A program made the position numbers and the translations under genes. From an uncultured Pelagibacteraceae bacterium (GTDB lineage Bacteria > Pseudomonadota > Alphaproteobacteria > Pelagibacterales > Pelagibacteraceae): a DNA stretch of 50,655 nucleotides. Positions within the stretch are counted from its first letter, which is position 1. Every line of letters starts with the position of its first letter. This document shows, piece by piece, positions 17,373 to 26,374 of the stretch. The notes beneath the pieces are model-generated. The model made no database searches and had not been told where the DNA came from. It saw nothing but the letters and a program-made list of their open reading frames with translations. The stretch is taken from contig CACHKE010000008.1 of the NCBI GenBank assembly GCA_902580335.1, forward strand, positions 1 through 50,655, written 5' to 3'.

Positions 17373-18128
17373 CTAAATTCTAACAGGTATTCCTTTTGAG
17401 TCCAAATAATCCTTGGCTTCTTTTACCGAGTGTTTTCCATAATGAAATATAGAAGCTGCTAAAACTGCACTAGCTTTTCCTAATTTAATTCCATCCACTA
17501 GGTGATCTAAATTACCCACCCCACCAGATGCAATAACTGGAATATTAACTTTTGATGAAATTTTTGACATGAGATCAATATCATAACCTGCTTGTGTTCC
17601 ATCTCTATCCATAGAAGTTACTAATAACTCCCCTGCACCGTTTTTTTCCATTTGTTCAGCATACTCTAAAACGTCAATACCACTATTATTTCTTCCTCCG
17701 TGAGTAAACACTTCCCACTTATCTCCATTTTTTTTTGCATCGATTGCAACTACAATACACTGAGAGCCAAATTTTTTTGAACTATCAATAACAACTTTTG
17801 AATTTTCAACTGCTGCAGTGTTTATGGAAACTTTATCAGCGCCACAATTAAGTAATTTGTTAATATCCTCAACATTTCTGATACCACCTCCTACAGTTAA
17901 TGGCACAAAACACTTTTTTGAAGTTTTCTCCACAACATCATAAATAGTATCTCTATTTTCATTAGATGCAGTAATATCTAAAAAACAAATTTCATCTGCT
18001 CCACCATCACTATAAATTTTTGCTTGTTCCACAGGATCTCCTGCATCTTTTAGATCAACAAAATTTATTCCTTTAACAACGCGACCATTTTTTACGTCTA
18101 AACAAGGTATTATTCTATTTTTAAGCAT
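17373..18128 (-). CDS. hisF: Imidazole glycerol phosphate synthase, cyclase subunit
   Basis: Uses ammonia from HisH to turn PRFAR into imidazole glycerol phosphate and AICAR. The 251-residue barrel has [19 protein letters not shown] at residues 4-22 (catalytic Asp), [43 protein letters not shown] with the second catalytic Asp, VTSMDRDGT and VIASGGVGN. Its 5' end overlaps hisA by 8 bases, so the two barrels are made from one message. Confidence 0.98.
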   Translation of the reverse strand: MLKNRIIPCLDVKNGRVVKGINFVDLKDAGDPVEQAKIYSDGGADEICFLDITASNENRDTIYDVVEKTSKKCFVPLTVGGGIRNVEDINKLLNCGADKVSINTAAVENSKVVIDSSKKFGSQCIVVAIDAKKNGDKWEVFTHGGRNNSGIDVLEYAEQMEKNGAGELLVTSMDRDGTQAGYDIDLMSKISSKVNIPVIASGGVGNLDHLVDGIKLGKASAVLAASIFHYGKHSVKEAKDYLDSKGIPVRI

Positions 18129-18837
18129 CTTCTTTTACTAATTCCTCTAATTTTATATCTCCGTCATAAATAGCTTTACCAACTATTATACCCTCAACAT
18201 TTTTTAAATTCTTTGCTTTTTTAATATCTTCCATGGATGAAACACCGCCGGATATAATTACGGGGCACTTTGACATCTCAGCAACTTTCTTAGTTTCATT
18301 AAAATTTGGACTTTGTTTCATACCGTCTCTATTAATATCTGTATAAATTAATCTACTAACACCATAATCGTTAATTTCTTTTAAATAATCTAAAGTTAAT
18401 TGATTAGAGCTTTCTTTCCATCCAGATACTGACAAATACCCTTCTTTAGCATCTAAGCCTAGAGCAATACGATTTTGAAATTTTTCACATGATTCTTTTA
18501 AGAAATTTTTGTCTTTAATAGCAGCACTTCCCAGAATTACTTTCTCAACGCCAGCATCAATATATTTTTTAATACTATCAGAATTTCTAATACCACCACC
18601 TACTTCAACTTTAAAATTAAATTTACCAACTATATCCTGAATAATATCTAAATTTACTGTTTCACCAGTTAATGCACCATCTAAATCAACTATGTGTAAA
18701 TTTTTAAATCCATGATCCTTAAATTTTCCTGCTTGCTCAATCGGAGACAAATTATACTCAGTCTTTTTATCGAAATCTCCTTTAACTAATCTTACACACT
18801 TTTTATCTTTAATATCTATTGCTGGTAAAATTTTCAT
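18121..18837 (-). CDS. hisA: ProFAR isomerase
   Basis: Isomerises ProFAR to PRFAR in histidine synthesis. The 238-residue barrel shows [20 protein letters not shown] at its start (catalytic Asp8), [45 protein letters not shown] and VIISGGVSS. Length is normal. It follows a small membrane-protein gene by 3 bases and overlaps hisF by 8 bases. Confidence 0.97.
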   Translation of the reverse strand: MKILPAIDIKDKKCVRLVKGDFDKKTEYNLSPIEQAGKFKDHGFKNLHIVDLDGALTGETVNLDIIQDIVGKFNFKVEVGGGIRNSDSIKKYIDAGVEKVILGSAAIKDKNFLKESCEKFQNRIALGLDAKEGYLSVSGWKESSNQLTLDYLKEINDYGVSRLIYTDINRDGMKQSPNFNETKKVAEMSKCPVIISGGVSSMEDIKKAKNLKNVEGIIVGKAIYDGDIKLEELVKEDA

Positions 18838-18840
18838 AAT

Positions 18841-19185
18841 TTATTCTTTCTCAGGAAATAAAGATCTAATTATTGCCCACCAAAAGAAAATAGACAAAAG
18901 AAATCCGATTAGGGTCATGATGCCAAAAAAAATCATTCCTATAATCCCAGTCATGGAGTCTATCCAATTAAGAAGATTTTCATAAAATAAATTTGATAAA
19001 ATAAAAGTATGAGCAAAAAACACACAAAAATAGTATACAATTAGTGTGTATTTCGCGTTTCCGTAACTTTTGAAATCAATTACTCCCTTGGCAAACCTAA
19101 GATTAACTTTCTCAAAATAATTTTTACAATCTTTTAAATTTGTATTTAAAACATAAGAAAAATATTTATCTTTTTTATCTGTCAT
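18841..19185 (-). CDS. Small two-helix membrane protein inside the his operon
   Basis: A 114-residue protein that I do not recognise. The first 45 residues are polar and lysine/asparagine-rich; two strong hydrophobic helices follow at about residues 47-68 and 77-105, the second with WW near its end, and the tail is charged (SLFPEKE). It overlaps the hisH stop by ATGA and ends 3 bases before hisA, so it is made together with histidine enzymes. Some alphaproteobacteria also have a small membrane gene between hisH and hisA (often DUF2628), but I see no convincing sequence match. A function in the pathway is unproven. Confidence 0.75.
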   Translation of the reverse strand: MTDKKDKYFSYVLNTNLKDCKNYFEKVNLRFAKGVIDFKSYGNAKYTLIVYYFCVFFAHTFILSNLFYENLLNWIDSMTGIIGMIFFGIMTLIGFLLSIFFWWAIIRSLFPEKE

Positions 19186-19808
19186 ATTCCCAAAAAATTA
19201 TTAATTATTTTTAAACCATGTTTATCGCTTTTTTCTGGATGAAATTGAGTTCCAAAAATATTTTCTTTTTCAACTGAACAAACAATATTTGATGAATAAT
19301 CTGTTGTTGCTGAAATCACATTTTTATCCTCTGGAATAAATTCATAGCTATGAACAAAATACATGTGTGAATTATTTTCTATATCTTTAAAAATTTTACT
19401 ATCTTTGACAATGTTAATTTGGTTCCAACCGATATGAGGAAGTTTAAATTTTCCATTTTGATTATCTATTTTTGAAACTTTACCTGAAATCCATCCTAAA
19501 CCTTTAGTTTCAGTTTCTTCATAGCCAATATCAGCAAACATCTGCAAACCAACACAAATCCCAAGTAAAGGTTTTTTATTAGTTATTGCAAATTCATTTA
19601 AAGTATCAGTGAGACCTTTAATTTTATTTAGGGCATCCACACAACTTTTAAATGAGCCCTGCCCTGGTAAAACTACTTTGTCACTTGATTTTATCTTATT
19701 TAAATCTGAGGTAACCTGGATAGTTACTTTATGTTTTGCTACTTCTTTAAAAGAATTTATTACCGAGCTTATATTGCCCGATTTATAATCAACAATCGTG
19801 ACGTTCAT
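19182..19808 (-). CDS. hisH: Imidazole glycerol phosphate synthase, glutaminase subunit
   Basis: Class I glutamine amidotransferase that feeds ammonia to HisF. In the 208-residue protein the nucleophile cysteine is in LLGICVGLQMF (about residues 82-92), and the His-Glu pair is in GTQFHPEKSDKHG near residues 186-198. The start MNVTIVDYKSGNISSV and LPGQGSF are also typical. It lies 5 bases after hisB and overlaps the small membrane gene by 4 bases. Confidence 0.97.
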   Translation of the reverse strand: MNVTIVDYKSGNISSVINSFKEVAKHKVTIQVTSDLNKIKSSDKVVLPGQGSFKSCVDALNKIKGLTDTLNEFAITNKKPLLGICVGLQMFADIGYEETETKGLGWISGKVSKIDNQNGKFKLPHIGWNQINIVKDSKIFKDIENNSHMYFVHSYEFIPEDKNVISATTDYSSNIVCSVEKENIFGTQFHPEKSDKHGLKIINNFLGI

Positions 19809-19813
19809 TAAAC

Positions 19814-20404
19814 TTATAAAGAACCTTTTGTAGAAGGAATAGTTTTTTTATTCCTCGGATCTATTTCTAATGCAGTTCTTAGCGACCTTGCTAATCCTTT
19901 ATAGCAAGACTCGATAATGTGGTGACTATTGTCCCCATAAATATTTTCAACGTGTAAAGTTATTCCTGCTGCTTGAGAAAATGCTTGAAACCATTCTTTA
20001 AAAAGTTCTGTATCCATCTCGCCAAGTTTTTCTACTTTTAAATTTACTTTCCAAATTAAATAAGGTCTATTTGAAATATCAATTGCAACACGTGATAGAG
20101 TTTCATCCATTGGGATCATCGCATGAGCATATCTTCTAATTCCAACAGATTTTTTCAAAGCTTTTTTTAAAGCTTCACCAATAGCAATTCCTGTATCTTC
20201 AGTTGTGTGGTGTAGATCAATATGAGTATCTCCTTTAGCTTTTATGCTCATGTCTATTGAGGAATGCTTAGATAGTTGTTCAAGCATGTGATTTAAAAAA
20301 CCTATTCCTGTGTCAATTTTGTATTTACCTTTACCGTCAATATTTAAATCAACGCTAATGCTTGTTTCTTTTGTTTTTCTGCTTATTTTGCCTTTACGGT
20401 TCAT
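19814..20404 (-). CDS. hisB: Imidazoleglycerol-phosphate dehydratase
   Basis: Dehydrates imidazole glycerol phosphate to imidazole acetol phosphate. At 196 residues it is the single-function form, without the phosphatase domain fused in E. coli. The manganese-binding histidine clusters are visible in [13 protein letters not shown] and [17 protein letters not shown], with the second pair in [30 protein letters not shown] is also conserved. It is the first gene of the his unit and is preceded by a good candidate promoter at 20416-20444. Confidence 0.97.
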   Translation of the reverse strand: MNRKGKISRKTKETSISVDLNIDGKGKYKIDTGIGFLNHMLEQLSKHSSIDMSIKAKGDTHIDLHHTTEDTGIAIGEALKKALKKSVGIRRYAHAMIPMDETLSRVAIDISNRPYLIWKVNLKVEKLGEMDTELFKEWFQAFSQAAGITLHVENIYGDNSHHIIESCYKGLARSLRTALEIDPRNKKTIPSTKGSL

Positions 20405-20415
20405 AATTAAAAACA

Positions 20416-20444
20416 GGTATACATATATTATTCAATTATGGCAA
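20416..20444 (-). promoter_or_regulatory. Candidate sigma-70-type promoter of the his operon
   Basis: On the minus strand TTGCCA (20444-20439) and TATACC (20421-20416) are separated by exactly 17 bases, a good -35 and a fair -10 pair. Transcription would begin around 20409, leaving only about five bases before the hisB ATG at 20404, so the message would be nearly leaderless. I see no attenuator or leader peptide. Confidence 0.45.
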
Positions 20445-20460
20445 TAATACTAAACCTGGG

Positions 20461-20488
20461 CTTGAAGTATCAAATTTAGTATCCATTT
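20461..20488 (+). promoter_or_regulatory. Candidate heat-shock (RpoH) promoter of hslVU
   Basis: CTTGAA at 20461-20466 and CCATTT at 20483-20488 match the -35 (CTTGAAA) and -10 (CCCCATNT) of RpoH promoters with acceptable spacing. The predicted start point falls at about 20495, immediately before the hslV ATG at 20496. Heat-shock control of hslVU is well known in other proteobacteria, which supports the match. Confidence 0.6.
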
Positions 20489-20495
20489 ATAAGCT

Positions 20496-21011
20496 ATGAC
20501 AACGATTGTGTTAGTTAGAAAAAACAACGAAGTGGTAGTAGCTGGTGACGGTCAAGTAAGTATGGGCAATACTGTCGTAAAAAGCACTGCCTCAAAAGTC
20601 AGAAAAATTGAAAAGAGAGATGTCGTAGCTGGTTTTGCTGGATCAACAGCTGATGCATTAACTTTATTTGAAAGATTAGAGGGTAAATTAGAGAAACATG
20701 CTGGTAACTTATCTAGAGCTGCTGTGGAGTTAGCTAAAGATTGGAGAACAGATAAATATCTAAGAAGATTAGAAGCGCTAATGGCAGTCGGTGACAAGAA
20801 CAATAGTTATATAATTTCAGGGACTGGTGACGTTCTAGAGCCTGAAGGAGACGTTATAGGTATTGGCTCTGGTGGTAATTATGCTTTAGCTGCAGGAAAA
20901 GTCTTAATGGAAAGTAATATTTCAGCAGAAGAAGTCGCAAAAAAAGCTATAAAAGTTGCGGCTGATATCTGTGTATTTACAAATGAAAATATCAAAGTTG
21001 AAAAAATTTAA
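20496..21011 (+). CDS. hslV: ATP-dependent protease subunit HslV
   Basis: Threonine peptidase chamber of the HslUV (ClpQY) protease. The protein starts [11 protein letters not shown], and removal of Met exposes the catalytic Thr1. [17 protein letters not shown] carries the proteasome-like Asp and Lys, and [12 protein letters not shown] near residue 125 is conserved. 171 residues is close to the E. coli 176. An in-frame TAA at 20490-20492 lies two codons before the ATG, so no longer start is possible, and no Shine-Dalgarno sequence is present. The stop overlaps the hslU start as TAATG. Confidence 0.97.
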   Translation: MTTIVLVRKNNEVVVAGDGQVSMGNTVVKSTASKVRKIEKRDVVAGFAGSTADALTLFERLEGKLEKHAGNLSRAAVELAKDWRTDKYLRRLEALMAVGDKNNSYIISGTGDVLEPEGDVIGIGSGGNYALAAGKVLMESNISAEEVAKKAIKVAADICVFTNENIKVEKI

Positions 21012-22384
21012 TGGATAAATCAAACGTAACTCAATTGCATCCTAAAGGTGATCAGCAAAAAGAAGAGGCTTCATTAGTAAGCTCTTTGTCACCAAGAGAA
21101 ATTGTCTCTGAATTAGACAGGTTTGTTGTCGGTCAAAATAAAGCTAAAAGAGCAGTTGCTGTTGCTTTACGAAACAGATGGAGAAGACAAGCTTTAAAAG
21201 GTGAAATGAGAAATGAAGTTTTACCTAAAAATATTTTGATGATTGGACCAACGGGTGTTGGAAAAACAGAAATTTCAAGAAGACTCTCTAAATTAGCAGA
21301 AGCTCCTTTTGTAAAAGTTGAAGCAACTAGATTTACTGAGGTGGGTTATGTTGGAAGAGATGTAGAACAAATTGTCAGAGATTTAATTGAAATAGCAATT
21401 TCAATGGAAAAAGTTAAAAAAAGAAAAGAGGTCTACGCAAAAGCTCAAAAATTAGCTGAAGAAAAAGTACTAGATGCTTTAGTTGGTAAAAAAGCAAGTG
21501 CGGCTACAAGAGAAAGTTTTAGAAAAAGACTCAGAGATGGTGATCTAGATAATAACGAAATAGAAATAGCTGTCAGTGAAAGTGGTGGTAATAGTACATC
21601 ATTTGAAATTCCTGGAATGCCAGGCGCTAATGTAGGAATGATCAATATTGGAGAGATGCTTGGAAAGTCTATGGGTAAACAAGAAAAAAAGAAAAAAATG
21701 ACTGTAAAAGAATCTCACGAAATTTTAATAAATGATGAGTCTGATAAGTTGATTGAACAAGATAAAATAATTAAAGCTGCAAAGATCTCTACAGAAAATA
21801 ATGGGATAGTTTTCTTAGATGAAATAGACAAAATTTCTGGAAGAACAGACCGGGTTGGTGGAGATGTATCTAGAGAAGGTGTGCAGAGAGATTTATTACC
21901 TTTAATTGAAGGAACAACAGTCAATACAAAATATGGACCTATAAAAACTGACCATATATTATTTATTGCTTCTGGTGCTTTTCAATTAGCCAAGCCTTCT
22001 GATTTGCTCCCAGAGTTACAAGGAAGACTGCCAATCAGAGTTGAGCTAGAGGCTTTATCAAGTGAGGATTTTAAAAGAATTCTTAAAGAACCTGATTTTA
22101 GTTTAATTAAACAGTATGTGGCTTTGTTAAAGACTGAGAATGTTGAGCTTGAGTTTACTGAAGATGGAATTGATGCAATCGCTAATATTGCTTCAGAGGT
22201 TAATGCAACTGTTGAGAATATAGGTGCTAGAAGATTACACACAATAATAGAAAAAATCCTTGATGAAATCAGTTTCACAGCAACTGATAGATCTGGTGAA
22301 AAAATCTCAATAAATAAAGAATATATAAATAAAAACCTTGATAATCTTGTTAAAGATACTGATTTATCAAAATTTATTTTATAA
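21011..22384 (+). CDS. hslU: ATPase subunit HslU of the HslUV protease
   Basis: AAA+ unfoldase that feeds substrates to HslV. The 457-residue protein begins with a 27-residue polar tail that E. coli HslU lacks, then [33 protein letters not shown]. Walker A is [10 protein letters not shown] near residue 78, followed by [17 protein letters not shown] (the pore and I-domain entry); the I domain covers about 120-240; Walker B is [12 protein letters not shown], and the sensor regions are [12 protein letters not shown] and [10 protein letters not shown]. The C-terminal DLSKFIL tail is the segment that docks into HslV. Coupled to hslV by a 1-base overlap. Confidence 0.98.
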   Translation: MDKSNVTQLHPKGDQQKEEASLVSSLSPREIVSELDRFVVGQNKAKRAVAVALRNRWRRQALKGEMRNEVLPKNILMIGPTGVGKTEISRRLSKLAEAPFVKVEATRFTEVGYVGRDVEQIVRDLIEIAISMEKVKKRKEVYAKAQKLAEEKVLDALVGKKASAATRESFRKRLRDGDLDNNEIEIAVSESGGNSTSFEIPGMPGANVGMINIGEMLGKSMGKQEKKKKMTVKESHEILINDESDKLIEQDKIIKAAKISTENNGIVFLDEIDKISGRTDRVGGDVSREGVQRDLLPLIEGTTVNTKYGPIKTDHILFIASGAFQLAKPSDLLPELQGRLPIRVELEALSSEDFKRILKEPDFSLIKQYVALLKTENVELEFTEDGIDAIANIASEVNATVENIGARRLHTIIEKILDEISFTATDRSGEKISINKEYINKNLDNLVKDTDLSKFIL

Positions 22385-22386
22385 AA

Positions 22387-23235
22387 TTATAGATAATCTA
22401 GCTCTAACATTTCTTTTTGGAATGAATTTTCAATTTTTTTAGTCAAGGTATTATCTAAATAATTTCTCCAATCATTTTTTTTTCCCAAGTTAAAAAAAGG
22501 TATACTTTCTCCTGTTTTTTCATTTTTTTTTGACTCAAAAAAACCTTCTTTTTTTTCCAGTTTTTGCATTTTATCAAAATCAGTAGATGCGATAGAATTC
22601 GCTAATTTTTTTTTATCAATTGAAATCTTTGAATTTCCGAGTCTATAAATAAAATTTAAAACATTGACCAATATTTTTTCAGGATTCTGCAACAAATCCT
22701 CATATTTCACCAACATATATCTATTAGATTTATTTAATTGTTTCCAAGAATTGTAATGAAAATTCCAGGAACCAACATGGGTTGGGGGATGAGTTTTTGA
22801 GTTGACACCAATAATTAATTCATTTGTAATATCAATTACTGATTGTTCTTTTGTTTTTTTAAAATGTTTTGAATAAGATGTTACCACATTTCTAGGATCT
22901 CTTACAATATGTATCGCGCCAAGTGTAGTTTCGAAACTTAAGAATTTATAATTTCCAATTGAGGCACAGCTGCTGTGTGTTTTTACAAACTGTATACTAT
23001 TTTTATTTCCCAATTTATGAATAAATTGTTGAGCTTTAAGATAATTCTTATTTTGTTCTGCTTGATTTTTAAAATCTATTCCTAATTTATCAAAAATAAA
23101 TTTGTTTGGAAATTGAATAGTATTTTTTAATAAATCAAAATTAAATAATCCATCATTAGAGTATATATATGAGGAAATTAAAGATCTCAAATATGTATTT
23201 CCACTTTTTGGAAAAGATGCCAGCCAAACAATCAT
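22387..23235 (-). CDS. PAPS-dependent sulfotransferase, paralogue 2
   Basis: A 282-residue protein of the same subfamily as those at 10920 and 33843. The PAPS loop is FPKSGNTYLR (residues 8-17), the likely catalytic base is H87 in FVKTHSS, and the 3'-phosphate motif is IVRDPRN (residues 110-116) followed by SYSKHF. Near the C-terminus NLGKKNDW replaces the usual RKGxxGxW, and it ends ELDYL. Its ATG overlaps the stop of the TPR gene (ATGA, 23232-23235), so the pair is co-translated, which makes the TPR protein a possible partner or substrate carrier. It ends two bases from the convergent hslU stop. Confidence 0.9.
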   Translation of the reverse strand: MIVWLASFPKSGNTYLRSLISSYIYSNDGLFNFDLLKNTIQFPNKFIFDKLGIDFKNQAEQNKNYLKAQQFIHKLGNKNSIQFVKTHSSCASIGNYKFLSFETTLGAIHIVRDPRNVVTSYSKHFKKTKEQSVIDITNELIIGVNSKTHPPTHVGSWNFHYNSWKQLNKSNRYMLVKYEDLLQNPEKILVNVLNFIYRLGNSKISIDKKKLANSIASTDFDKMQKLEKKEGFFESKKNEKTGESIPFFNLGKKNDWRNYLDNTLTKKIENSFQKEMLELDYL

Positions 23236-24452
23236 TTTAATTTTGAATCAATAAAATTTGATTTAAAAATATCATCTGAGATTTTTTTATATGTTGTGTC
23301 ATTAATCTTTTTTGCAAAATATAACCAATTTCTAAAAACTAAAACATCTTGAAGGAACAAACCTTTTGAAGATACATTTGAAATTCTAAAAATATTCAAA
23401 TTTGGATGTTTTTTATCAAAATTTTCCTCAACAGTAGGCTCCCATTTCTTTCCAACATCTGAATATTTACTATCTAATTTTTTATATTCAGGATAAGAAT
23501 TTCCAAATTCTGTACACCCTTTTTTTATCTGCATGTCAAAGTTTAAATTTATTTTATCTTTTAATTCTTCTTTAATTGATTCTGCTTGATTTAAACTTTC
23601 ACAATAAATTAAACCTTTATACATATCATCAATGTTTGGTCTTAACTCTATCATGCATTTACGTGTAAGATTATTTTTGAAATTATATTTATTAAAAAAA
23701 ATATGTAGTTTGATTAGATCTACTACGTTTTTTACACTTATTTGGATCTTAAAACAGCTAAAACAAAACTTTGGAATAACTTTGAATTCATTGAAGATTT
23801 TTTTATGTCTTGAGCAATTTAAATATCTCGAGCTTCTTCGATAAAGTTGAGTTCCATTATATTCTAATAAGTTAAAATTTTTTTTTATAATGAGGTTTGA
23901 GCTGTTATAAAATTTTACAATCTCGCCCTCTAGATCTTGATCATAATAAAAACTTTTATTTAACTTATTAATTTGATTATTTAATTTGACATATATATTT
24001 TCATTAACTACCTCATGCATAGTTAAGGCATTTATCAAATTATTTCTTGCTGCATTATTGTTTTGATTAAATTTCAGACATTTAATAAAATATTCAATAG
24101 ACTCTTTTACTTTACCTGAATTAAACATTAAGGCACCAATAAAATTATAAGGTTGGTCAAATTTTGGATTTATTTGAATAATTTTTTCAAAATCTTTTAT
24201 AGATTCTTTTAAGTTTCCTATGTTAAAGTAACATAAAGCTCTTAAATTACGACTAGCTATATCATCATTGTTATAAGAAATTATTTTACTAGTTGAATTA
24301 ATGCAATCGCTAAAATGATTTAATGAAAACTCTGCTTTTGCTTTTAAATAATAAAGGTCTAATTTTTCGTTATTATTTGTTAAAGCTTTATTTATAATTT
24401 CAAGAGCTTTTTTTGCGTCTCCATTATTTATCAGCTCATTTATTTTAATCAT
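23232..24452 (-). CDS. TPR protein with a Cys/His metal-site-like C-terminal domain
   Basis: A 406-residue cytosolic protein. Residues 1-145 are about four tetratricopeptide repeats (for example ASRNLRALCYFNIGNLKESIKDF and QPYNFIGALMFNSGKVKESIEYF). Residues 165-406 form a second domain that I cannot name. It holds C213-x2-H216-x13-C230-x2-C233, spaced like a small zinc site, then a mixed alpha/beta region with two further cysteines. TPR repeats fused to sulfotransferases are common in marine bacteria; here the repeats sit on a separate protein whose stop overlaps the sulfotransferase start. It may bind the acceptor protein or glycan carrier for that enzyme, which is inference from coupling only. 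Confidence 0.8.
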   Translation of the reverse strand: MIKINELINNGDAKKALEIINKALTNNNEKLDLYYLKAKAEFSLNHFSDCINSTSKIISYNNDDIASRNLRALCYFNIGNLKESIKDFEKIIQINPKFDQPYNFIGALMFNSGKVKESIEYFIKCLKFNQNNNAARNNLINALTMHEVVNENIYVKLNNQINKLNKSFYYDQDLEGEIVKFYNSSNLIIKKNFNLLEYNGTQLYRRSSRYLNCSRHKKIFNEFKVIPKFCFSCFKIQISVKNVVDLIKLHIFFNKYNFKNNLTRKCMIELRPNIDDMYKGLIYCESLNQAESIKEELKDKINLNFDMQIKKGCTEFGNSYPEYKKLDSKYSDVGKKWEPTVEENFDKKHPNLNIFRISNVSSKGLFLQDVLVFRNWLYFAKKINDTTYKKISDDIFKSNFIDSKLK

Positions 24453-24453
24453 T

Positions 24454-24888
24454 TTATTTTTTTTTTAAGTGAATATAGAATGCTCCTTTTCCACCATCTT
24501 CAATTTTTGCATCTTTGATTTCTATAATTTTTTTCATTAATTCTTGATTGCTTTTTATATATTCTGGAACGGAGTATTTCAAAATACTAAGGTCTCTTGA
24601 AACATATGGATCTTTTTCTACATTAGAGTGAAGTCCTTTTCCTGTGACAACAATAATCTTTGAAACTCTATTTTGATAACAGTCATCAATAAATTTTGAT
24701 ATTGTTTTATTGGCTTGCTCTAATGTACAACCGTGAAGATCAATATGTTTAATTTTGATTGAGTTTTTTTTTTCTAATTTGATATCTTTATTTGGTAATT
24801 TTTCATCGCTAGATATAAACTCTTCCCAATCCGTTTTGTCTTTATCTGAAATATTATTTTTTTTTTTATCTGAATTGTAGTTGGTCAC
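24454..24888 (-). CDS. Smr domain protein
   Basis: A 144-residue protein with a charged, disordered first 45 residues and a C-terminal Smr domain, a putative nuclease fold related to the end of MutS2. Diagnostic parts are HIDLHGCTLEQANKTISKFI (the DLHG motif, around residues 48-67), IIVVTGKGLHS (the TGxG loop) and GGKGAFYIHLKKK at the end. A stand-alone Smr gene near hslU, tim44 and secB is usual in alphaproteobacteria. It starts one base from the tim44-like gene and ends one base before the TPR gene. Confidence 0.93.
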   Translation of the reverse strand: MTNYNSDKKKNNISDKDKTDWEEFISSDEKLPNKDIKLEKKNSIKIKHIDLHGCTLEQANKTISKFIDDCYQNRVSKIIVVTGKGLHSNVEKDPYVSRDLSILKYSVPEYIKSNQELMKKIIEIKDAKIEDGGKGAFYIHLKKK

Positions 24889-25485
24889 TTACGTGAGGGT
24901 ATCTACTAACTGCCAATTTGGGTTATTAGTGCTAGTATCTCTTGAAAATACCCATGTGTCGTAAATTTTCTTAATCTTTTCCGGGTTTCCAGATACTATT
25001 TTTTTATCTTTATCTCTGATGCAAGTTATTACTTCACCTACAAACTCTACGGTGACCTGTAGGATTTTGCCCAAATACTTGTGTTCTTTAACATTTGCTG
25101 AATTTACCCCAATAAATGTAATTTCAGCGAAATGACCCCTCTTAGTTCTTTCTCTTAGTGCTGTATTAAATTGATCGTAAATCTTGTTACTCAATAAAGG
25201 CTTGCTTGTCGTCAATTTGTTATCACTATCACCAAAGTCTGTGATGATAGTTTCGTAAGCTATTTTAGCACCTTTTAAGAAATCTTTTTTTGCATTTTCG
25301 TCAAAATCAGTTTTTTTATTAATTTTGGATTTAGGATTAATATTTTTTAAAACTTCTTCAAATTGAGGTGAGGTCTTTCCCTCAAAACCTGTTCTTTTTC
25401 CTAAAATTCCTCGAAGTCTTAAAAAAATAAAACCAGCGATCATTGCCAATAAAATAATATCAATATATTCAAAACTGTAATTCAT
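24889..25485 (-). CDS. Tim44-like domain protein (TimA family)
   Basis: A 198-residue protein with one N-terminal hydrophobic segment (residues 6-24, IDIILLAMIAGFIFLRLRG) that probably anchors it in the inner membrane, a polar linker, and a C-terminal Tim44/NTF2-like domain. Family features are FLKGAKIAYETIITDFGDSD, LLSNKIYDQFNTALRERTKRG, and the closing VDTWVFSRDTSTNNPNWQLVDT pattern (here KKIYDTWVFSRD). Bacterial relatives are the alphaproteobacterial cousins of mitochondrial Tim44; their job is not settled. It is divergent from fxsA and lies near secB, which fits a link to protein export. Confidence 0.92.
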   Translation of the reverse strand: MNYSFEYIDIILLAMIAGFIFLRLRGILGKRTGFEGKTSPQFEEVLKNINPKSKINKKTDFDENAKKDFLKGAKIAYETIITDFGDSDNKLTTSKPLLSNKIYDQFNTALRERTKRGHFAEITFIGVNSANVKEHKYLGKILQVTVEFVGEVITCIRDKDKKIVSGNPEKIKKIYDTWVFSRDTSTNNPNWQLVDTLT

Positions 25486-25542
25486 AGATTAAATTTAATT
25501 ACTATGTTGATTAATTTCAACTAACAATTACATTAAAGACAA

Positions 25543-25968
25543 ATGAACACAGTACTTTTAGCTGTAATTTTAATCCCAATTTTAGAGATATACCTTTTTA
25601 TTAAGATTGGGTCTCAAATAGGAGCTTTCAGCACCATATTTTTGGTATTTTTTACTGCGGTTGTAGGAGTTTACTATGCCAGATACGAAGGAATTAACAC
25701 TCTGAGATCTGGAATGATGCAAATAATTAAAAATCAAATTCCAGCCCACGAATTAATTTCTGGTGCCGCAATAGCATTTGCGGCTGTTCTGTTAATCATA
25801 CCAGGATTTGCAACTGACCTGATTGGTTTCCTATTGATCATCCCAATAACACGAAAGTTAATGTTAGGAAGATTTAATAAAAAATTTGAAAATAAAGAGA
25901 TGAAAAAGAATGATTTTATTGAGGGGGAATTTGAAGATATAGAGGATGACAATGACAGAAAAATTTAA
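25543..25968 (+). CDS. fxsA: FxsA-family membrane protein
   Basis: A 141-residue integral membrane protein with three or four helices in the first 105 residues and a charged acidic tail (EFEDIEDDNDRKI). VILIPILEIYLFIKIGSQIGAFSTIF and the RYEGINTLRSGM segment are characteristic of FxsA, a protein whose excess blocks phage T7 exclusion by F in E. coli; its normal task is unknown. PGFATDLIGFLLIIPITRKL is the usual last helix. The 3' end overlaps the secB start by 17 to 23 bases. Confidence 0.92.
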   Translation: MNTVLLAVILIPILEIYLFIKIGSQIGAFSTIFLVFFTAVVGVYYARYEGINTLRSGMMQIIKNQIPAHELISGAAIAFAAVLLIIPGFATDLIGFLLIIPITRKLMLGRFNKKFENKEMKKNDFIEGEFEDIEDDNDRKI

Positions 25969-26374
25969 AATTTTAGCAAAATACATAAAAGATATGTCTA
26001 GCGAGACACCAGATGTTGAAACTTACATATCTGCAGGAAATAACATGGGTAAATATCAATTAGATATCGATATCAAGTCAATAGCCCTTAAAAATAAAAT
26101 GATTGAGGTAAATATAACATTAAAATTTCAACACAAAGACACTCAAGTTAAAAAATCTTATTTTGAGATTGTTTACGCAGCAGCAGTAAAAATTGAGGAA
26201 TCTATTAAAGAAAAAAAAGATCTAGAAAAAATTGTTCTATGTGATGTCCCTAATTCAGTTTATCCAGATTTAGAAAAATCATTTTTAGATATGATGCATA
26301 ATTCTGGATACCCTAAACTCAAATTGGAAAAAAAAATTGATTTTACAAAACTTTATTTAGAAAAATTTAATTAA
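25946..26374 (+). CDS. secB: Protein-export chaperone SecB
   Basis: Holds presecretory proteins unfolded and hands them to SecA. The 142-residue protein matches SecB in length and core: YIKDMSSETPDVETYIS at the start of the fold, NMGKYQLDIDIKSIALKNKMIEVNITLKFQ (the paired strands), YFEIVYAAAVKI, and the acidic helix region LCDVPNSVYPDLEKSFLDMMHNSGYPKL. Two in-frame ATGs (25946 and 25952) are possible starts. It overlaps fxsA and is convergent with dnaQ, sharing 4 bases. Confidence 0.94.
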   Translation: MTMTEKFKILAKYIKDMSSETPDVETYISAGNNMGKYQLDIDIKSIALKNKMIEVNITLKFQHKDTQVKKSYFEIVYAAAVKIEESIKEKKDLEKIVLCDVPNSVYPDLEKSFLDMMHNSGYPKLKLEKKIDFTKLYLEKFN

